Shown here piece after piece: positions 54,441-62,355 of a DNA stretch of 64,000 nucleotides; within the stretch, counting starts at the first letter, position 1, and the number at the start of each line of letters is the position of its first letter. Both the position numbers and the translations under genes were made by a program. Source of the DNA: Flagellimonas yonaguniensis (GTDB lineage: Bacteria; Bacteroidota; Bacteroidia; Flavobacteriales; Flavobacteriaceae). The DNA lies in NCBI RefSeq assembly GCF_029193885.1, contig NZ_JARFVB010000005.1, forward strand, positions 248,001 to 312,000. The letters run 5' to 3'. The notes beneath the pieces are model-generated. The model ran no database searches, was not told the origin of the DNA, and saw only the letters and a program-made list of their open reading frames with translations.

Positions 54441-55646
54441 ATGAAAAGTATTCCCTACATCAGGGTCGGGACCACGTTTTACAAGTTAGTTAGAATTCCC
54501 ACCATTTCAGGACATTTCAATGAACTGCTGGTTCCCTGGAACGAACACATCATCAAACAGGACCATGGAAAGGATTATTTAAGCGATATCCCAAAATATG
54601 ACGGGTTCGCCTGTATTCCCAGCCATATAGATTTCAAAAAGGAACATCATGGGTTTTACAATACCTACTCCCCTTTGGAGCACGAGCTCAAAGCAGGTGA
54701 CTTTCCACATACCATGTCATTTTTGAACCATGTTTTTGGACATCAATTGGAACTGGGACTGGACTATCTGCAGTTGTTGTACCAAAAACCGGTACAGATA
54801 CTTCCCATTCTGTGTCTGGTTTCCAAGAAAAGGAACACCGGAAAAAGTACCTTTCTCAAATGGCTCAAGGAAATTTTCGGAAATAACCTGACCTATCTGA
54901 CCAATGACAGTTTCGGAAGCCAGTTCAACTCGGATTGGGCCAACAAACTATTGATTTGTATTGACGAGGTGCTGTTCAACAAGGAGGAACTGACCGAGCG
55001 CATCAAGTACCTGAGTACCACCAACCGAAATAAATTGGAAGCCAAGGGCAAGGACAAAAGAGAAGTGGAATTTTTTGGCAAGTTCATCCTTTGCAGCAAC
55101 AACGAGGACAACTTTATCAAGATCGATGCCCATGAGACCAGGTTCTGGGTACGAAAAATACCCCCATTAAAAAAAGAAGATACTGGGTATTTGGATCGAT
55201 TGACAAAAGAAATCCCTACCTTTTTACATTACCTGACAAAAAGAAAGCTCCATTCCCCGCAACGAACACGGATGTGGTTCTCCCCGAAGGAGGTATACAC
55301 ACCTGCATTGAAAAAATTGGTGTACAACAACCGTAATCGTGTAGAAAAGGAACTGGCCAGCCTTTTGATAAGTGCCATGGAAAAATTTGATGTGGACTTA
55401 GTGGACCTCTGTCCCATCGATGCCCTGCACCTACTCAATAGGACGAGGATCAAGACCGACCTGACCCAACTGAGGCGGCTGTTGAAGAAAGATTGGAAAC
55501 TGGACAACCAGCCCAATTCCAACAAGTACCAAAAAATAACCATCTGGAACAACGGTGAGATCATTACCGAAAATGCCAAAGGGAGGTACTTTACCATAAA
55601 AAAGGAATTTTTGGTCCAAAATTTTGATGACTTGATGATAGATTGA
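54441..55646 (+). CDS. Primase-helicase family protein (SF3-like, DUF5906)
   Basis: I start at MKSIPYIRV (54441). The 401-residue protein has the Walker A SKKRNTGKSTFLKWL, Walker B LLICIDEVLF and the SF3-type motif C FILCSNNEDN. Such proteins unwind DNA for replication of the mobile element. It is followed by the second primase gene after a repeat-rich region. It has no N-terminal primase part of its own. Confidence 0.82.
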   Translation: MKSIPYIRVGTTFYKLVRIPTISGHFNELLVPWNEHIIKQDHGKDYLSDIPKYDGFACIPSHIDFKKEHHGFYNTYSPLEHELKAGDFPHTMSFLNHVFGHQLELGLDYLQLLYQKPVQILPILCLVSKKRNTGKSTFLKWLKEIFGNNLTYLTNDSFGSQFNSDWANKLLICIDEVLFNKEELTERIKYLSTTNRNKLEAKGKDKREVEFFGKFILCSNNEDNFIKIDAHETRFWVRKIPPLKKEDTGYLDRLTKEIPTFLHYLTKRKLHSPQRTRMWFSPKEVYTPALKKLVYNNRNRVEKELASLLISAMEKFDVDLVDLCPIDALHLLNRTRIKTDLTQLRRLLKKDWKLDNQPNSNKYQKITIWNNGEIITENAKGRYFTIKKEFLVQNFDDLMID

Positions 55647-55663
55647 GAAAATCCCATTATTTA

Positions 55664-55830
55664 TAAGGGTTTAGGCTGTCATCACTTTATCATCATTCTG
55701 TCATCAAAATAAAAAATGATGACTGGGCCCATGAAAAGAAAAACAAAAACGATGAAACGATGATAAAATGATGACGGGGAAAGCACCAGTGTTTATAAGG
55801 CCTCCCAAAGATTTGTCATCAAATCATCAA
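55664..55830. repeat. Repeat-rich region with GTCATC/GATGAC motifs, candidate replication origin
   Basis: In about 165 bases there are several GTCATCA units, TCATCAT units and the reverse GATGATGAC, and TTTATAAGG occurs twice at its ends (about 55660 and 55792). It lies between the helicase gene and the primase frame, where the replication origin of such elements often lies. The count of perfect units was made by eye. Confidence 0.5.
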
Positions 55831-56745
55831 AAATCACTCAACAACAAAGCCATGAAAGAAAAAAGAATGAACTGTGAAACGGCACGCAATCTTTGCATCA
55901 TATCCGCATTGGCGGATATGGGATATTTCCCAACCAAGGAATCCAAAAGGGAAGCATGGTTCCTCAGTCCTTTTCGAAAGGAGACCCGAGCTTCTTTCAA
56001 GGTATCCAAAGTCCTTAACAGGTGGTATGACCATGGAGAGGGCATTGGCGGAAACCTGATTGACCTCATGACGAGAATTACCGGTTATTCCGTGTCCGAG
56101 GTATTGGAACTATTGGATGAAGGTTCATATGCCATACCCCCTACCTCGATAAAAACAACGGCCAAGACCAAGCAAGGCATTATCGTAGGAGAGGTAAAGG
56201 ACATATCCCTACCAGCACTGAAGCAATATCTAGAGGATAGGTGTATCCCGATGGCCATTGCACGTTCCCATACAAAAGAGGTTCATTTTAAAATGGGCAA
56301 CCGGGATTATTTTGCAATCGGCCTCAAGAACAACAAGGGAGGATGGGAACTCAGGAACAGCTTCCAAAAACTGTGCTCCTCTCCAAAGGCCATTACACAT
56401 ATCAAAAATGGCCAGGAAAAATTGGTCATTGTTGAGGGAATGTTCGATTTCCTTTCACTCAAAACCATGGTACCATCATGGTTAAAGGATTCTGACATAT
56501 TGGTTTTGAACTCGCTTGCCTTTGCCAGTCAATTGGAGAATTTCATCGATAATTACAAGGAATGTAGATTGTTGTTGGACAATGACGATGCAGGGGATCG
56601 GATGACAAAAACCTTATTGGAAAAGTATGACAACCTTTCAGACAGCAGGAACCTGTTCAAAGGATTCAAGGACCTTAATGAAAAACTTCAATCTGACCAT
56701 TTGATAAAAAATAAAAAGGAAGTGAGCTTAAACAATATCCTTTAA
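55768..56745 (+). CDS. TOPRIM primase with CHC2-like N-terminus
   Basis: The product has a primase-type zinc domain without clear cysteines (PTKESKREAWFLSPFRKE and YDHGEGIGGNLIDLM), then the TOPRIM motif VIVEGMFDFLSL and LLLDNDDAGDRM with catalytic acids. It makes RNA primers for element replication. The start may be the ATG at 55768 or 55852 (MKEKRMNC), the latter just after the repeats. It converges with the BfmA gene, with a few bases of overlap. Confidence 0.8.
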   Translation: MMTGKAPVFIRPPKDLSSNHQKSLNNKAMKEKRMNCETARNLCIISALADMGYFPTKESKREAWFLSPFRKETRASFKVSKVLNRWYDHGEGIGGNLIDLMTRITGYSVSEVLELLDEGSYAIPPTSIKTTAKTKQGIIVGEVKDISLPALKQYLEDRCIPMAIARSHTKEVHFKMGNRDYFAIGLKNNKGGWELRNSFQKLCSSPKAITHIKNGQEKLVIVEGMFDFLSLKTMVPSWLKDSDILVLNSLAFASQLENFIDNYKECRLLLDNDDAGDRMTKTLLEKYDNLSDSRNLFKGFKDLNEKLQSDHLIKNKKEVSLNNIL

Positions 56746-57324
56746 ATTTTTAAGCTTTCTTCTATATTTTTCAATTGCTCCAGGGTTCAGGTCCATAATC
56801 AAATGTTTCTTACCAATTCGGTTTCTACTCTCCACCACATGGTCCAGGACATACCCAAAGTCACTTTTCAACTCCTCCATTTGCTCCTCCAAATGTTTGT
56901 ACCTGATTTTTGGTACGGTGACCTCTGTATCCAATAGTTCAGGATTGGAAGGTGCTTTCTTCTCGGTCAATTGCTGCTCGTAAAAATCGAAGTCCCCCTC
57001 CCATTCTTCATCATAAGATTCAAGTTCTTGATTGAAGAGTGCCTGTATCATTCCGACAGTGGGCAAGGTCTGTTCCTTTTCGATGCTCCGTATGATCGCT
57101 ATCATACCATTGAACCTACGCTTGATAAGATATTTGAGACTGGCGATGGTCTCCCCCATCTCCTGGTCCGGAGAGATACCATTACGTTCAAAAAAATCCA
57201 ACATGGCCAATAGGGTCATTGAACGTGATTTACCCAATTTCTTGGAAAACCTCCTGAACTTTAAGGCCACCGACTGCTTTATGGCCATATTCCTGAATTT
57301 CTCTTTTTCGTATCCTTGGTCCAT
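56728..57324 (-). CDS. BfmA/BtgA-family mobilization protein, no relaxase partner
   Basis: The 198-residue protein has a ribbon-helix-helix-like start (SVALKFRRFSKKLGKSRSMTL, in part) and a long helical tail ending EKYRRKLKNLKDIV. BfmA/BtgA proteins bind the transfer origin beside a relaxase, which is normally encoded right after. Here the next gene runs the other way, so the relaxase is missing. It may help use of another element's relaxase. Confidence 0.8.
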   Translation of the reverse strand: MDQGYEKEKFRNMAIKQSVALKFRRFSKKLGKSRSMTLLAMLDFFERNGISPDQEMGETIASLKYLIKRRFNGMIAIIRSIEKEQTLPTVGMIQALFNQELESYDEEWEGDFDFYEQQLTEKKAPSNPELLDTEVTVPKIRYKHLEEQMEELKSDFGYVLDHVVESRNRIGKKHLIMDLNPGAIEKYRRKLKNLKDIV

Positions 57325-57793
57325 TTTTTCGTCAAAAATCCATTGATTTTACTGGGCTAAAAGCCTTTTTTCGTCAAAAATGCCATAAATGCCATTGTTC
57401 AATATTTTTGAAAAACCCCCTAAAAATGGGCTTTTCCGAAGGAAAATGAATCAATAGTGCCGCGCTTGCGCGCTATCCTCTTGCTCTTCCCTTAGTTTAG
57501 CGCCGGCCATTTGCATAGAGCTTTCTTTTTAGATTATAGTCATTTAAATGGCCGTTGTCTTTAACTCGGGAATAGCCTCGATGACCGTAAGTGGCCATCG
57601 ACCGATAAAGGAGGATATGACAAATGCTTCGATCAATGGTACGGACTTTTGGAAAGTCAAATCAGGAAATTTTGCCGTACCATTATTGGTTCAACATAAA
57701 GTTATGTTTTATTGTACAAAAAACCCAATCATAATGATTGGGCTTAACAGGCTCCAAATATCACAATTCTCCTTTGTAACAAGTTATTGGATA
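57325..57793. other. Intergenic region with candidate transfer origin
   Basis: No supported gene lies in these 469 bases. At 57454-57480 ATAG..CGCGC-TT-GCGCG..CTAT forms an imperfect hairpin followed by CCTC, so TATCCTC stands at the edge, which resembles the YATCCTG nick region of MobP systems. It lies upstream of the mobilization gene. The terminator of radC is at its right end. Confidence 0.5.
57718..57742 (-). terminator. Intrinsic terminator of radC
   Basis: CCCAATCAT and ATGATTGGG pair on the minus strand and are followed by TTTTTT. The nine-base stem has a short loop. It lies 52 bases after the radC stop. Confidence 0.8.
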
Positions 57794-58249
57794 TCACATC
57801 AATCCATTATCGGCAAAACTGAAGTAACTGCCTTCGGGTGCCAATATGATATGATCGAGTACCTTGACATCAAATAGTTGCGCCGCCCGTTGGATTTTTT
57901 GGGTCAACTGTTTATCCATTTCACTGGCCTTCAATTGTCCCGATGGGTGGTTATGTGCCAGGATAATCCCCACGGAAAGCGTCTTGAGTACAATGGCAAA
58001 AAGGATTCGCATATCCACCAAGGTTCCCGTGATACCACCATGGGACAATGGATAAATTCCTTTGACCTTGTTAGAGCGGTTCAGCAATACGATCATAAAA
58101 GTCTCGTGCAGTCCAATGGTGTCAGCGTCCCAATTATTGAACAAAAGTTGGGCCACCTCATTGGAGTTCGTAATCGAGAGCGATTTCAGGGTTCCAAGCT
58201 TTTCCCTGTAACTTATCTGTATTTCGTTGACTTTGTGTTCCATGCTCAA
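57794..58249 (-). CDS. RadC-like JAB-domain protein
   Basis: The 151-residue protein has the JAMM metal motif HNHPSG with later Ser and Asp (SEMD), and SVGIILAH before it, as in RadC-type proteins of mobile elements. The real biochemical role is not known; DNA repair was suggested but not shown. The Met at 58243 may be the start. It follows ssb on the same strand. Confidence 0.85.
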   Translation of the reverse strand: MSMEHKVNEIQISYREKLGTLKSLSITNSNEVAQLLFNNWDADTIGLHETFMIVLLNRSNKVKGIYPLSHGGITGTLVDMRILFAIVLKTLSVGIILAHNHPSGQLKASEMDKQLTQKIQRAAQLFDVKVLDHIILAPEGSYFSFADNGLM

Positions 58250-58264
58250 TACCTTGAAAGTTGA

Positions 58265-58296
58265 AAGAAAAAGGCGCCCCGAACCATGGAGCGCCT
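58265..58296 (-). terminator. Intrinsic terminator between ssb and radC
   Basis: AGGCGC (58272-58277) and GCGCCT (58291-58296) form a stem on the minus strand, followed by TTTTTC. It lies directly after the ssb stop. Confidence 0.65.
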
Positions 58297-58303
58297 CCGG
58301 TTT

Positions 58304-58648
58304 CTATTCCTCATTGTTGCCTCCCAATAATAAGATCTCACTAACCACAACCTCGGTCACATAACGTTTGTTACCTTCCTTATCCTCGTAGGATCTGGAG
58401 GTAAGTTTTCCCTCAACGGCAATTTCCTTGCCCTTGGCCACGAAGCCCTCAATAATATCGACGAGTTTTCCCCAGGCGATCAGGGTATGCCATTCCGTAT
58501 TGGTGATACGCTCCCCTTCAGAGTTTTTGTAATGATCATTGGTGGCCAGGTTCACTCGTGCCATGCGCTTTCCATTCTCAAAATCAGTGATTACAGGGTC
58601 CTGTCCCACGTTGCCTATCAGCTGTACTTTGTTGCGTAATTTTCCCAT
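58304..58648 (-). CDS. ssb: Single-stranded DNA-binding protein
   Basis: I start at MGKLRNKVQLIGNVG (58648). The 114-residue protein is an OB fold with DPVITDFENGKRMARVNLAT and TEWHTLIAWGKLVDII. It lacks the long acidic tail of chromosomal SSB but ends LLGGNNEE, so it is a small element-coded copy, probably for replication or transfer of single-stranded DNA. Confidence 0.9.
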   Translation of the reverse strand: MGKLRNKVQLIGNVGQDPVITDFENGKRMARVNLATNDHYKNSEGERITNTEWHTLIAWGKLVDIIEGFVAKGKEIAVEGKLTSRSYEDKEGNKRYVTEVVVSEILLLGGNNEE

Positions 58649-59123
58649 GTTAAAAAGGTTTAAAAGATTAATAATTACCCCTTGGTTCCTTTGGTCGTTG
58701 TTGTCCAAATTTTAAGGGGGCGTTCATTTGGTTTCCTTTGTGCACAGCACAATGAAAGAAGAGGGTTCTGTCAAGGCTTTTGACAGGAAATCGGGAGGGT
58801 ACGTGACGTAGCAAAACCCTTGGGTTTTCAAGGAAATGGATACCCTATTTGCGGGCAAAACTGGTCTTGGCCTTGAGAGGTTCCACAAGGGCCCTTGGGA
58901 TTTCCATCTGACCCAGTGCCAAATGAGCGAACGGGAAGTTGAGCGAGTGAAGTCATTGGTGTCCTGATTGGAAGTCCCTGGGCACTGCCCTGTTTTTCGA
59001 TGTCCCGGAAAACAAACAAGGGCTTCTTTTATTATAACCCCTTAAAATTTCATCAGTTTATGTCCATATTTGATATATATGGATAGGATTTTGTAATTTT
59101 GAAAAACCAATATTGCATTTGCC
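58649..59123. other. Intergenic region with a possible 43-residue frame
   Basis: The region has a hairpin CTGTCAA..TTGACAG near 58768-58790 and a short + strand frame 58836-58967 that reads MDTLFAGKTGLGLERFHKG and later CQMSEREVERVKSLVS. Its reading looks protein-like, but there is no support from neighbours. The area is GC-richer than its surroundings. I see no known RNA. Confidence 0.35.
59063..59083. promoter_or_regulatory. Inverted repeat upstream of the first parD
   Basis: TCCATAT and ATATGGA with a seven-base spacer lie 41 bases before the start codon. ParD proteins repress their own operon at such sites; binding is inferred. Confidence 0.5.
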
Positions 59124-59348
59124 ATGAATATCAGTTTCACAAAAAAACAGGAAGAATACATTGCCAAACAAGTTGCGACCGGCGAATATCAGAATAATAG
59201 TGAGGTCATCCGTGATGCATTACGGCTACATAAAATTTACAGGGACAAGGTCATTGACGATCTCAGAAGGGAGATAGCGAAGGGTTGGAACGGCCCAGAA
59301 AGTCCCAGAACAATGGATGAGATTATCGCTTCAAAAAAGAACGGATGA
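59124..59348 (+). CDS. parD: ParD-type antitoxin, first module
   Basis: The 74-residue protein has a ribbon-helix-helix start (ISFTKKQEEYIAKQVATGEY), QNNSEVIRDALRLH, and an antitoxin tail SPRTMDEIIASKKNG. It is an antitoxin and autoregulator for the toxin whose start overlaps its stop by four bases. Confidence 0.85.
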   Translation: MNISFTKKQEEYIAKQVATGEYQNNSEVIRDALRLHKIYRDKVIDDLRREIAKGWNGPESPRTMDEIIASKKNG

Positions 59349-59641
59349 TAAACGGATACGTTCTATCGCAAGAAGCGGACAATGACATTGAGGATATATT
59401 CAAATATGGTGAATACCGTTTTGGAACTTCCCGAGCAATCGAATACCTGATTGGCTTGAACGACCATTTTAAAGCAATTGCCAAAAATCCTGATATTGTA
59501 AAGGATAGAAGGGAAATTAAGGATGGACTTTTTAGTTTCCCATATATTTCCCATATAATTTTCTATCGTAAAATGAAAGGATATATACGAATAGTAAGAG
59601 TTCTGTACGGGGGAAGGGATTTGGTAAAGTTTCCAAGTTAA
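59345..59641 (+). CDS. parE: ParE/RelE-fold toxin, first module
   Basis: The 98-residue protein has the RelE/ParE fold: YVLSQEADNDIEDIFKYGEYRFG, LNDHFKAIAKNPDIV, SFPYISHIIFYRKMKGYIRIVRVL (in parts). ParE toxins act on DNA gyrase. The gene is coupled to parD. A conserved repeat follows its stop codon. Confidence 0.85.
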   Translation: MINGYVLSQEADNDIEDIFKYGEYRFGTSRAIEYLIGLNDHFKAIAKNPDIVKDRREIKDGLFSFPYISHIIFYRKMKGYIRIVRVLYGGRDLVKFPS

Positions 59642-59665
59642 AAGTTCAGATAAACAATAGCAGAC
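59642..59665 (+). repeat. Post-gene repeat, copy 1
   Basis: AAAGTTCAGATAAACAATAG lies directly after the toxin stop. Copies 2 to 4 follow other genes of the array at 59966, 60617 and 60952. Confidence 0.65.
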
Positions 59666-59697
59666 CATGTTTAAAAAATGGATTCAATGCTCCATCA

Positions 59698-59961
59698 ATG
59701 ATTACCATAGAAAAAATTAAAATATATGCAAAGTACGGTGGTGATTCGGACCACTTGGCTAGGCTAAATAACCAGAAAGATATACAGTTAATCAATGATG
59801 ATTGGTCACTAATTGATAGTTTTATAATGGACATTGGTTTGGTAGAAAGGAATCTGACCTCTGAAGAATTTGCAGAAAAATTAAAAGCTAGATTACTCAA
59901 TCAAACTGATAATGAAATGACCATTCTCGAACTTAAAAAGTTAAGTAAGAGATTTTATTGA
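59698..59961 (+). CDS. Small protein of the array, unknown function
   Basis: The 87-residue protein reads KIKIYAKYGGDSDHLARL, DDWSLIDSFIMDIGLVER and ends LKKLSKRFY. It has charged helices and no membrane part. It stands alone between two repeat copies in the toxin-antitoxin array. I do not recognise the family; a single-gene cassette with immunity or antitoxin function is only a guess. Confidence 0.6.
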   Translation: MITIEKIKIYAKYGGDSDHLARLNNQKDIQLINDDWSLIDSFIMDIGLVERNLTSEEFAEKLKARLLNQTDNEMTILELKKLSKRFY

Positions 59962-59965
59962 AACT

Positions 59966-59989
59966 AAAGTTCAAATAAACGATAGCTGA
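59966..59989 (+). repeat. Post-gene repeat, copy 2
   Basis: AAAGTTCAAATAAACGATAG lies five bases after the previous stop and is the longest match to copy 1 and copy 4. Confidence 0.65.
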
Positions 59990-60052
59990 CTAACCTATTA
60001 ACAAGGGGTAAGTTCTCACTATAAATTTTAAAAAGTACCGTACATATAATAA

Positions 60053-60082
60053 GTGGTGCAAAAAAGTATTATATTGCATCAC
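60053..60082. promoter_or_regulatory. Inverted repeat upstream of the second parD
   Basis: GTGGTGCAA and TTGCATCAC, nine bases with one mismatch and a 12-base spacer, lie 14 bases before the start codon. It is the likely operator of the module. Confidence 0.5.
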
Positions 60083-60095
60083 AAAACATAAGTCC

Positions 60096-60338
60096 ATGGA
60101 AACAGTTAGAAAGTCAATCACTTTTACAAATCAACAAGATGGTTGGATTAAGCTTAGGGTTCAATCAGGTGACTTTACCAATGATAGTGAATATATAAGG
60201 GATTTGGTAAGAAAGGACCAGGAAGAAAACATGAAACTCGCGGAGCTCAAGGCCGCAATTGATGATGGATTGCAAAGTGGCAGAAGTAATCTAAAAATAA
60301 GTGACATTATCGCAAAAGTTGATAATGGGGAACTATAA
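60096..60338 (+). CDS. ParD-type antitoxin, second module
   Basis: The 80-residue protein has the ribbon-helix-helix RKSITFTNQQDGWIKLRVQS, NDSEYIRDLVRKDQEEN and an acidic tail ISDIIAKVDNGEL. It is related to the first parD but not close. Its end overlaps the toxin start by 14 bases. Confidence 0.85.
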   Translation: METVRKSITFTNQQDGWIKLRVQSGDFTNDSEYIRDLVRKDQEENMKLAELKAAIDDGLQSGRSNLKISDIIAKVDNGEL

Positions 60339-60618
60339 TTTATCTACCAGGGCCCAATATGACTTAGTTGGCATTTATAAATATGGTATAAAGTTTTTTG
60401 GTCCTGAACAGGCCTCCAAGTATTTATTGAATTTGGAAAGTTTTTTAGAGGAACTCGCCGAACGCCCAGAATTGGCCAAAGACGCATCGGCCATTTCCGG
60501 TCCTTTAAAATACTACAGCTATAAAGCTCATGTCATCTTCTACCAATTTGATCGTGTTAACGAAATTTTTATTGTTAGGGTGTTGGGCAAACGAATGAAT
60601 TTTGTAGAGCATCTTTAA
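60325..60618 (+). CDS. ParE/RelE-fold toxin, second module
   Basis: I start at MGNYNLSTRAQYDL (60325) instead of the earlier GTG. The 97-residue toxin has the ParE pattern DLVGIYKYGIKFFGPEQASKY, YSYKAHVIFYQFD and IFIVRVLGKRMNFVEHL. It probably poisons gyrase or another topoisomerase. A diverged copy of the repeat starts at its stop codon. Confidence 0.85.
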   Translation: MGNYNLSTRAQYDLVGIYKYGIKFFGPEQASKYLLNLESFLEELAERPELAKDASAISGPLKYYSYKAHVIFYQFDRVNEIFIVRVLGKRMNFVEHL

Positions 60619-60634
60619 AGTTTCTAAAAACGAT
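60617..60634 (+). repeat. Post-gene repeat, copy 3 (diverged)
   Basis: AAAGTTTCTAAAAACGAT matches 13 of 18 bases of copy 2. It overlaps the stop codon of the second toxin. Confidence 0.45.
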
Positions 60635-60639
60635 GAAAA

Positions 60640-60953
60640 GTGGCTAAAAAAAGGACTGAACAAATTATTCATGAAGATGAAATCGAAATAGGACCTCTTT
60701 AACTTCAATTGATGTTTGGCCAATCATGTAAAGATAATATTGACATTGCGGTTAATTCAATTTTCTGTGATTGTGGCGCTCAAAACAGAAAGTTAATCAA
60801 TTACAAAAGTTACCTTAATGACCTAAATGATATTATTTTAAAAGGATGGTGTAGTTCATGTAAAACCGTTGCCTCCCGATATATATTGAGACTGGAGAGA
60901 AAAAAGGAATCGAAAAAATTGCCAACAAAATAAGGATGTTAAATGAAAAATAA
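60640..60953 (+). pseudogene. Broken small zinc-ribbon-like protein of the array
   Basis: From GTG at 60640 the frame reads MAKKRTEQIIHEDEIEIGPL and then TAA (60700-60702). In the same frame it goes on with LQLMFGQSCKDNIDIAVNSI and CDCG..CSSCKTVASRY, two CxxC-like pairs. Around 60886 a two-base insertion (ATAT) breaks it again; without it the end reads IETGEKKGIEKIANKIRM and stops at 60951-60953. An ATG at 60712 could still start a short protein. Family unknown; the motif set looks like a small metal-binding protein. Confidence 0.6.
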
Positions 60954-60975
60954 AGTTCAAATAAACGATTGTAAG
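60952..60975 (+). repeat. Post-gene repeat, copy 4
   Basis: AAAGTTCAAATAAACGATTG is 18 of 20 identical to copy 2 and starts in the stop codon of the broken gene. Confidence 0.6.
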
Positions 60976-61085
60976 CTACCCCTAGATAGAACTGCTCATT
61001 TTTCTAAAACTTCATCAAAATGACCTCCCCCAAAATTAGATGCCGGTCATAACTAGAGAGGCCGGGCTATTGACCACCTCCAATA

Positions 61086-62030
61086 CTAGGCATCAAAAAT
61101 TCGTTCATAACGATTATCCAATAAACCAATATATGCCACTTTCATTTTAGGGGACAAAAAGGATTTGTCAATCCAACGCAGGGCATCCTTTTTCTTTTGC
61201 AAAAATCGTTTGAATACGCCTTCCGTTTGTTTTTCCGTAAGTCCTATCTTCTTGGCAAAGTTTTCAAAATGAATCCGCTTTAACTTACATTTCTTCCCTT
61301 CCATGGTCAATGCAAGTTCCTCGGAATCATCAGGGTTCACAATGGAGACATTAAGCAGATCATAACCTGGGGAAAGTATCCAGCCGGATGGGGAATCCAG
61401 CATGGAAAAATTCTTCAAGTGCATATCATTGTTGCCCGTTAAAAAACAGAACAAGGTCATCTCAAACAGGAAAACCATATCCAACAAAGTATTGGCCGAA
61501 TGCTGGTGCAGTGCCTTTCCAACCTTTTCCATGGAGCTTTTATATTTATCATAGGCCTCCGTAATCTGGAACATATCAAGCATATGGATTTTTTGTCCCT
61601 CATCCGTTCTGTCGATTCGTTTTGTGATATAGGACAACTCGCCGGATTTTAATCGTATCAAACTGGAGGGAACGGTCTGAATACCGAATGATTCCGCGAT
61701 GCGCATGGTCAAATGTTCGTTCGCTGGCATTTCCGGATATTCATTTGATGGAGGTTTAAAGATATAATGGCCTCCAAGGGCACCCACCACTGTCAACCGA
61801 AATTCTCCGGTATGGCCTGCTTCATCAAACAGGGACATCGATAATTTGGGTTGCACACCTGGTACGGAAACACTTCGCTCTACCACATTTTTGGCCAGTT
61901 CGGACATTTGATCCAAACTATACTCCAATTTTGGCGCTTCCTTTTTACCAAAGAAAGCCATAGCGCACTTTTCATGAAAATCAAGATTACCCTCCAACGC
62001 TTCATAACAGTATAGACACTTATGCTTCAT
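61086..62030 (-). CDS. HipT-like kinase toxin (HipA C-terminal part)
   Basis: The 314-residue protein begins with a zinc-knuckle-like Cys5, Cys8, His19, Cys22. The kinase part has the Gly loop SVSVPGVQPKLS with the SxS motif seen in HipT, the catalytic loop TGNNDMHLKNFS, and SPGYDLLNV with the metal Asp. HipA kinases phosphorylate tRNA synthetases (glutamyl- or tryptophanyl-), causing growth arrest. It lacks the N-terminal subdomain, which the gene in front encodes. Overlap with that gene is 11 bases. Confidence 0.85.
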   Translation of the reverse strand: MKHKCLYCYEALEGNLDFHEKCAMAFFGKKEAPKLEYSLDQMSELAKNVVERSVSVPGVQPKLSMSLFDEAGHTGEFRLTVVGALGGHYIFKPPSNEYPEMPANEHLTMRIAESFGIQTVPSSLIRLKSGELSYITKRIDRTDEGQKIHMLDMFQITEAYDKYKSSMEKVGKALHQHSANTLLDMVFLFEMTLFCFLTGNNDMHLKNFSMLDSPSGWILSPGYDLLNVSIVNPDDSEELALTMEGKKCKLKRIHFENFAKKIGLTEKQTEGVFKRFLQKKKDALRWIDKSFLSPKMKVAYIGLLDNRYERIFDA

Positions 62031-62355
62031 GGTTGTTAATTAAAGGTTCCACGCTCACTGCTCCGATACAATTCTGACAGCAGGCCAACAATAGTCCCAT
62101 CCTATCATTCTTGTTCAATTTCCAGTTTTTTGATGCAATGTTCAATAGCCAACCTTCCGGAATCAATCCCTCAAAAAACGGAAACAATCTATTGTCCCTG
62201 TAGGGTTCCATTCGGACAGGCATCGAGAAGGTTATGAACTGGTCCGGATATTGTTCCACGTAATCTCCATCGTATTGGAATACATAGTCCCCATCATCGG
62301 TTTCCATGAGCTCTCCGGCCTTGATGCCATCATATAGTATATTGGCTTTTCTCAT
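62020..62355 (-). CDS. HipS-like protein (HipA N-terminal subdomain as separate gene)
   Basis: The 111-residue protein starts KANILYDGIKAGELMETDDG and has FITFSMPVRMEPY and FPFFEGLIPEGWLL, the N-terminal HipA subdomain (Couple_hipA). In E. coli HipBST the matching small protein is the antitoxin. It overlaps hipB by four bases and hipT by 11, so the three are made together. Confidence 0.85.
   Translation of the reverse strand: MRKANILYDGIKAGELMETDDGDYVFQYDGDYVEQYPDQFITFSMPVRMEPYRDNRLFPFFEGLIPEGWLLNIASKNWKLNKNDRMGLLLACCQNCIGAVSVEPLINNHEA

Noticed and set aside
57548..57877. 109-residue frame on the + strand
   Set aside because: It runs through the radC terminator and into radC on the other strand. 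No family pattern and no operon support.
58828..59019. 63-residue frame on the minus strand
   Set aside because: It is a mirror of the GC-rich stretch and reads with repeated Gly-Thr-Ser but no motif; the + strand reading is better.
59642..60975. Repeats considered as CRISPR or as integron attC sites
   Set aside because: The copies are 324-651 bases apart with genes between, and no cas or integron integrase is present. They do not fold as attC sites by eye.
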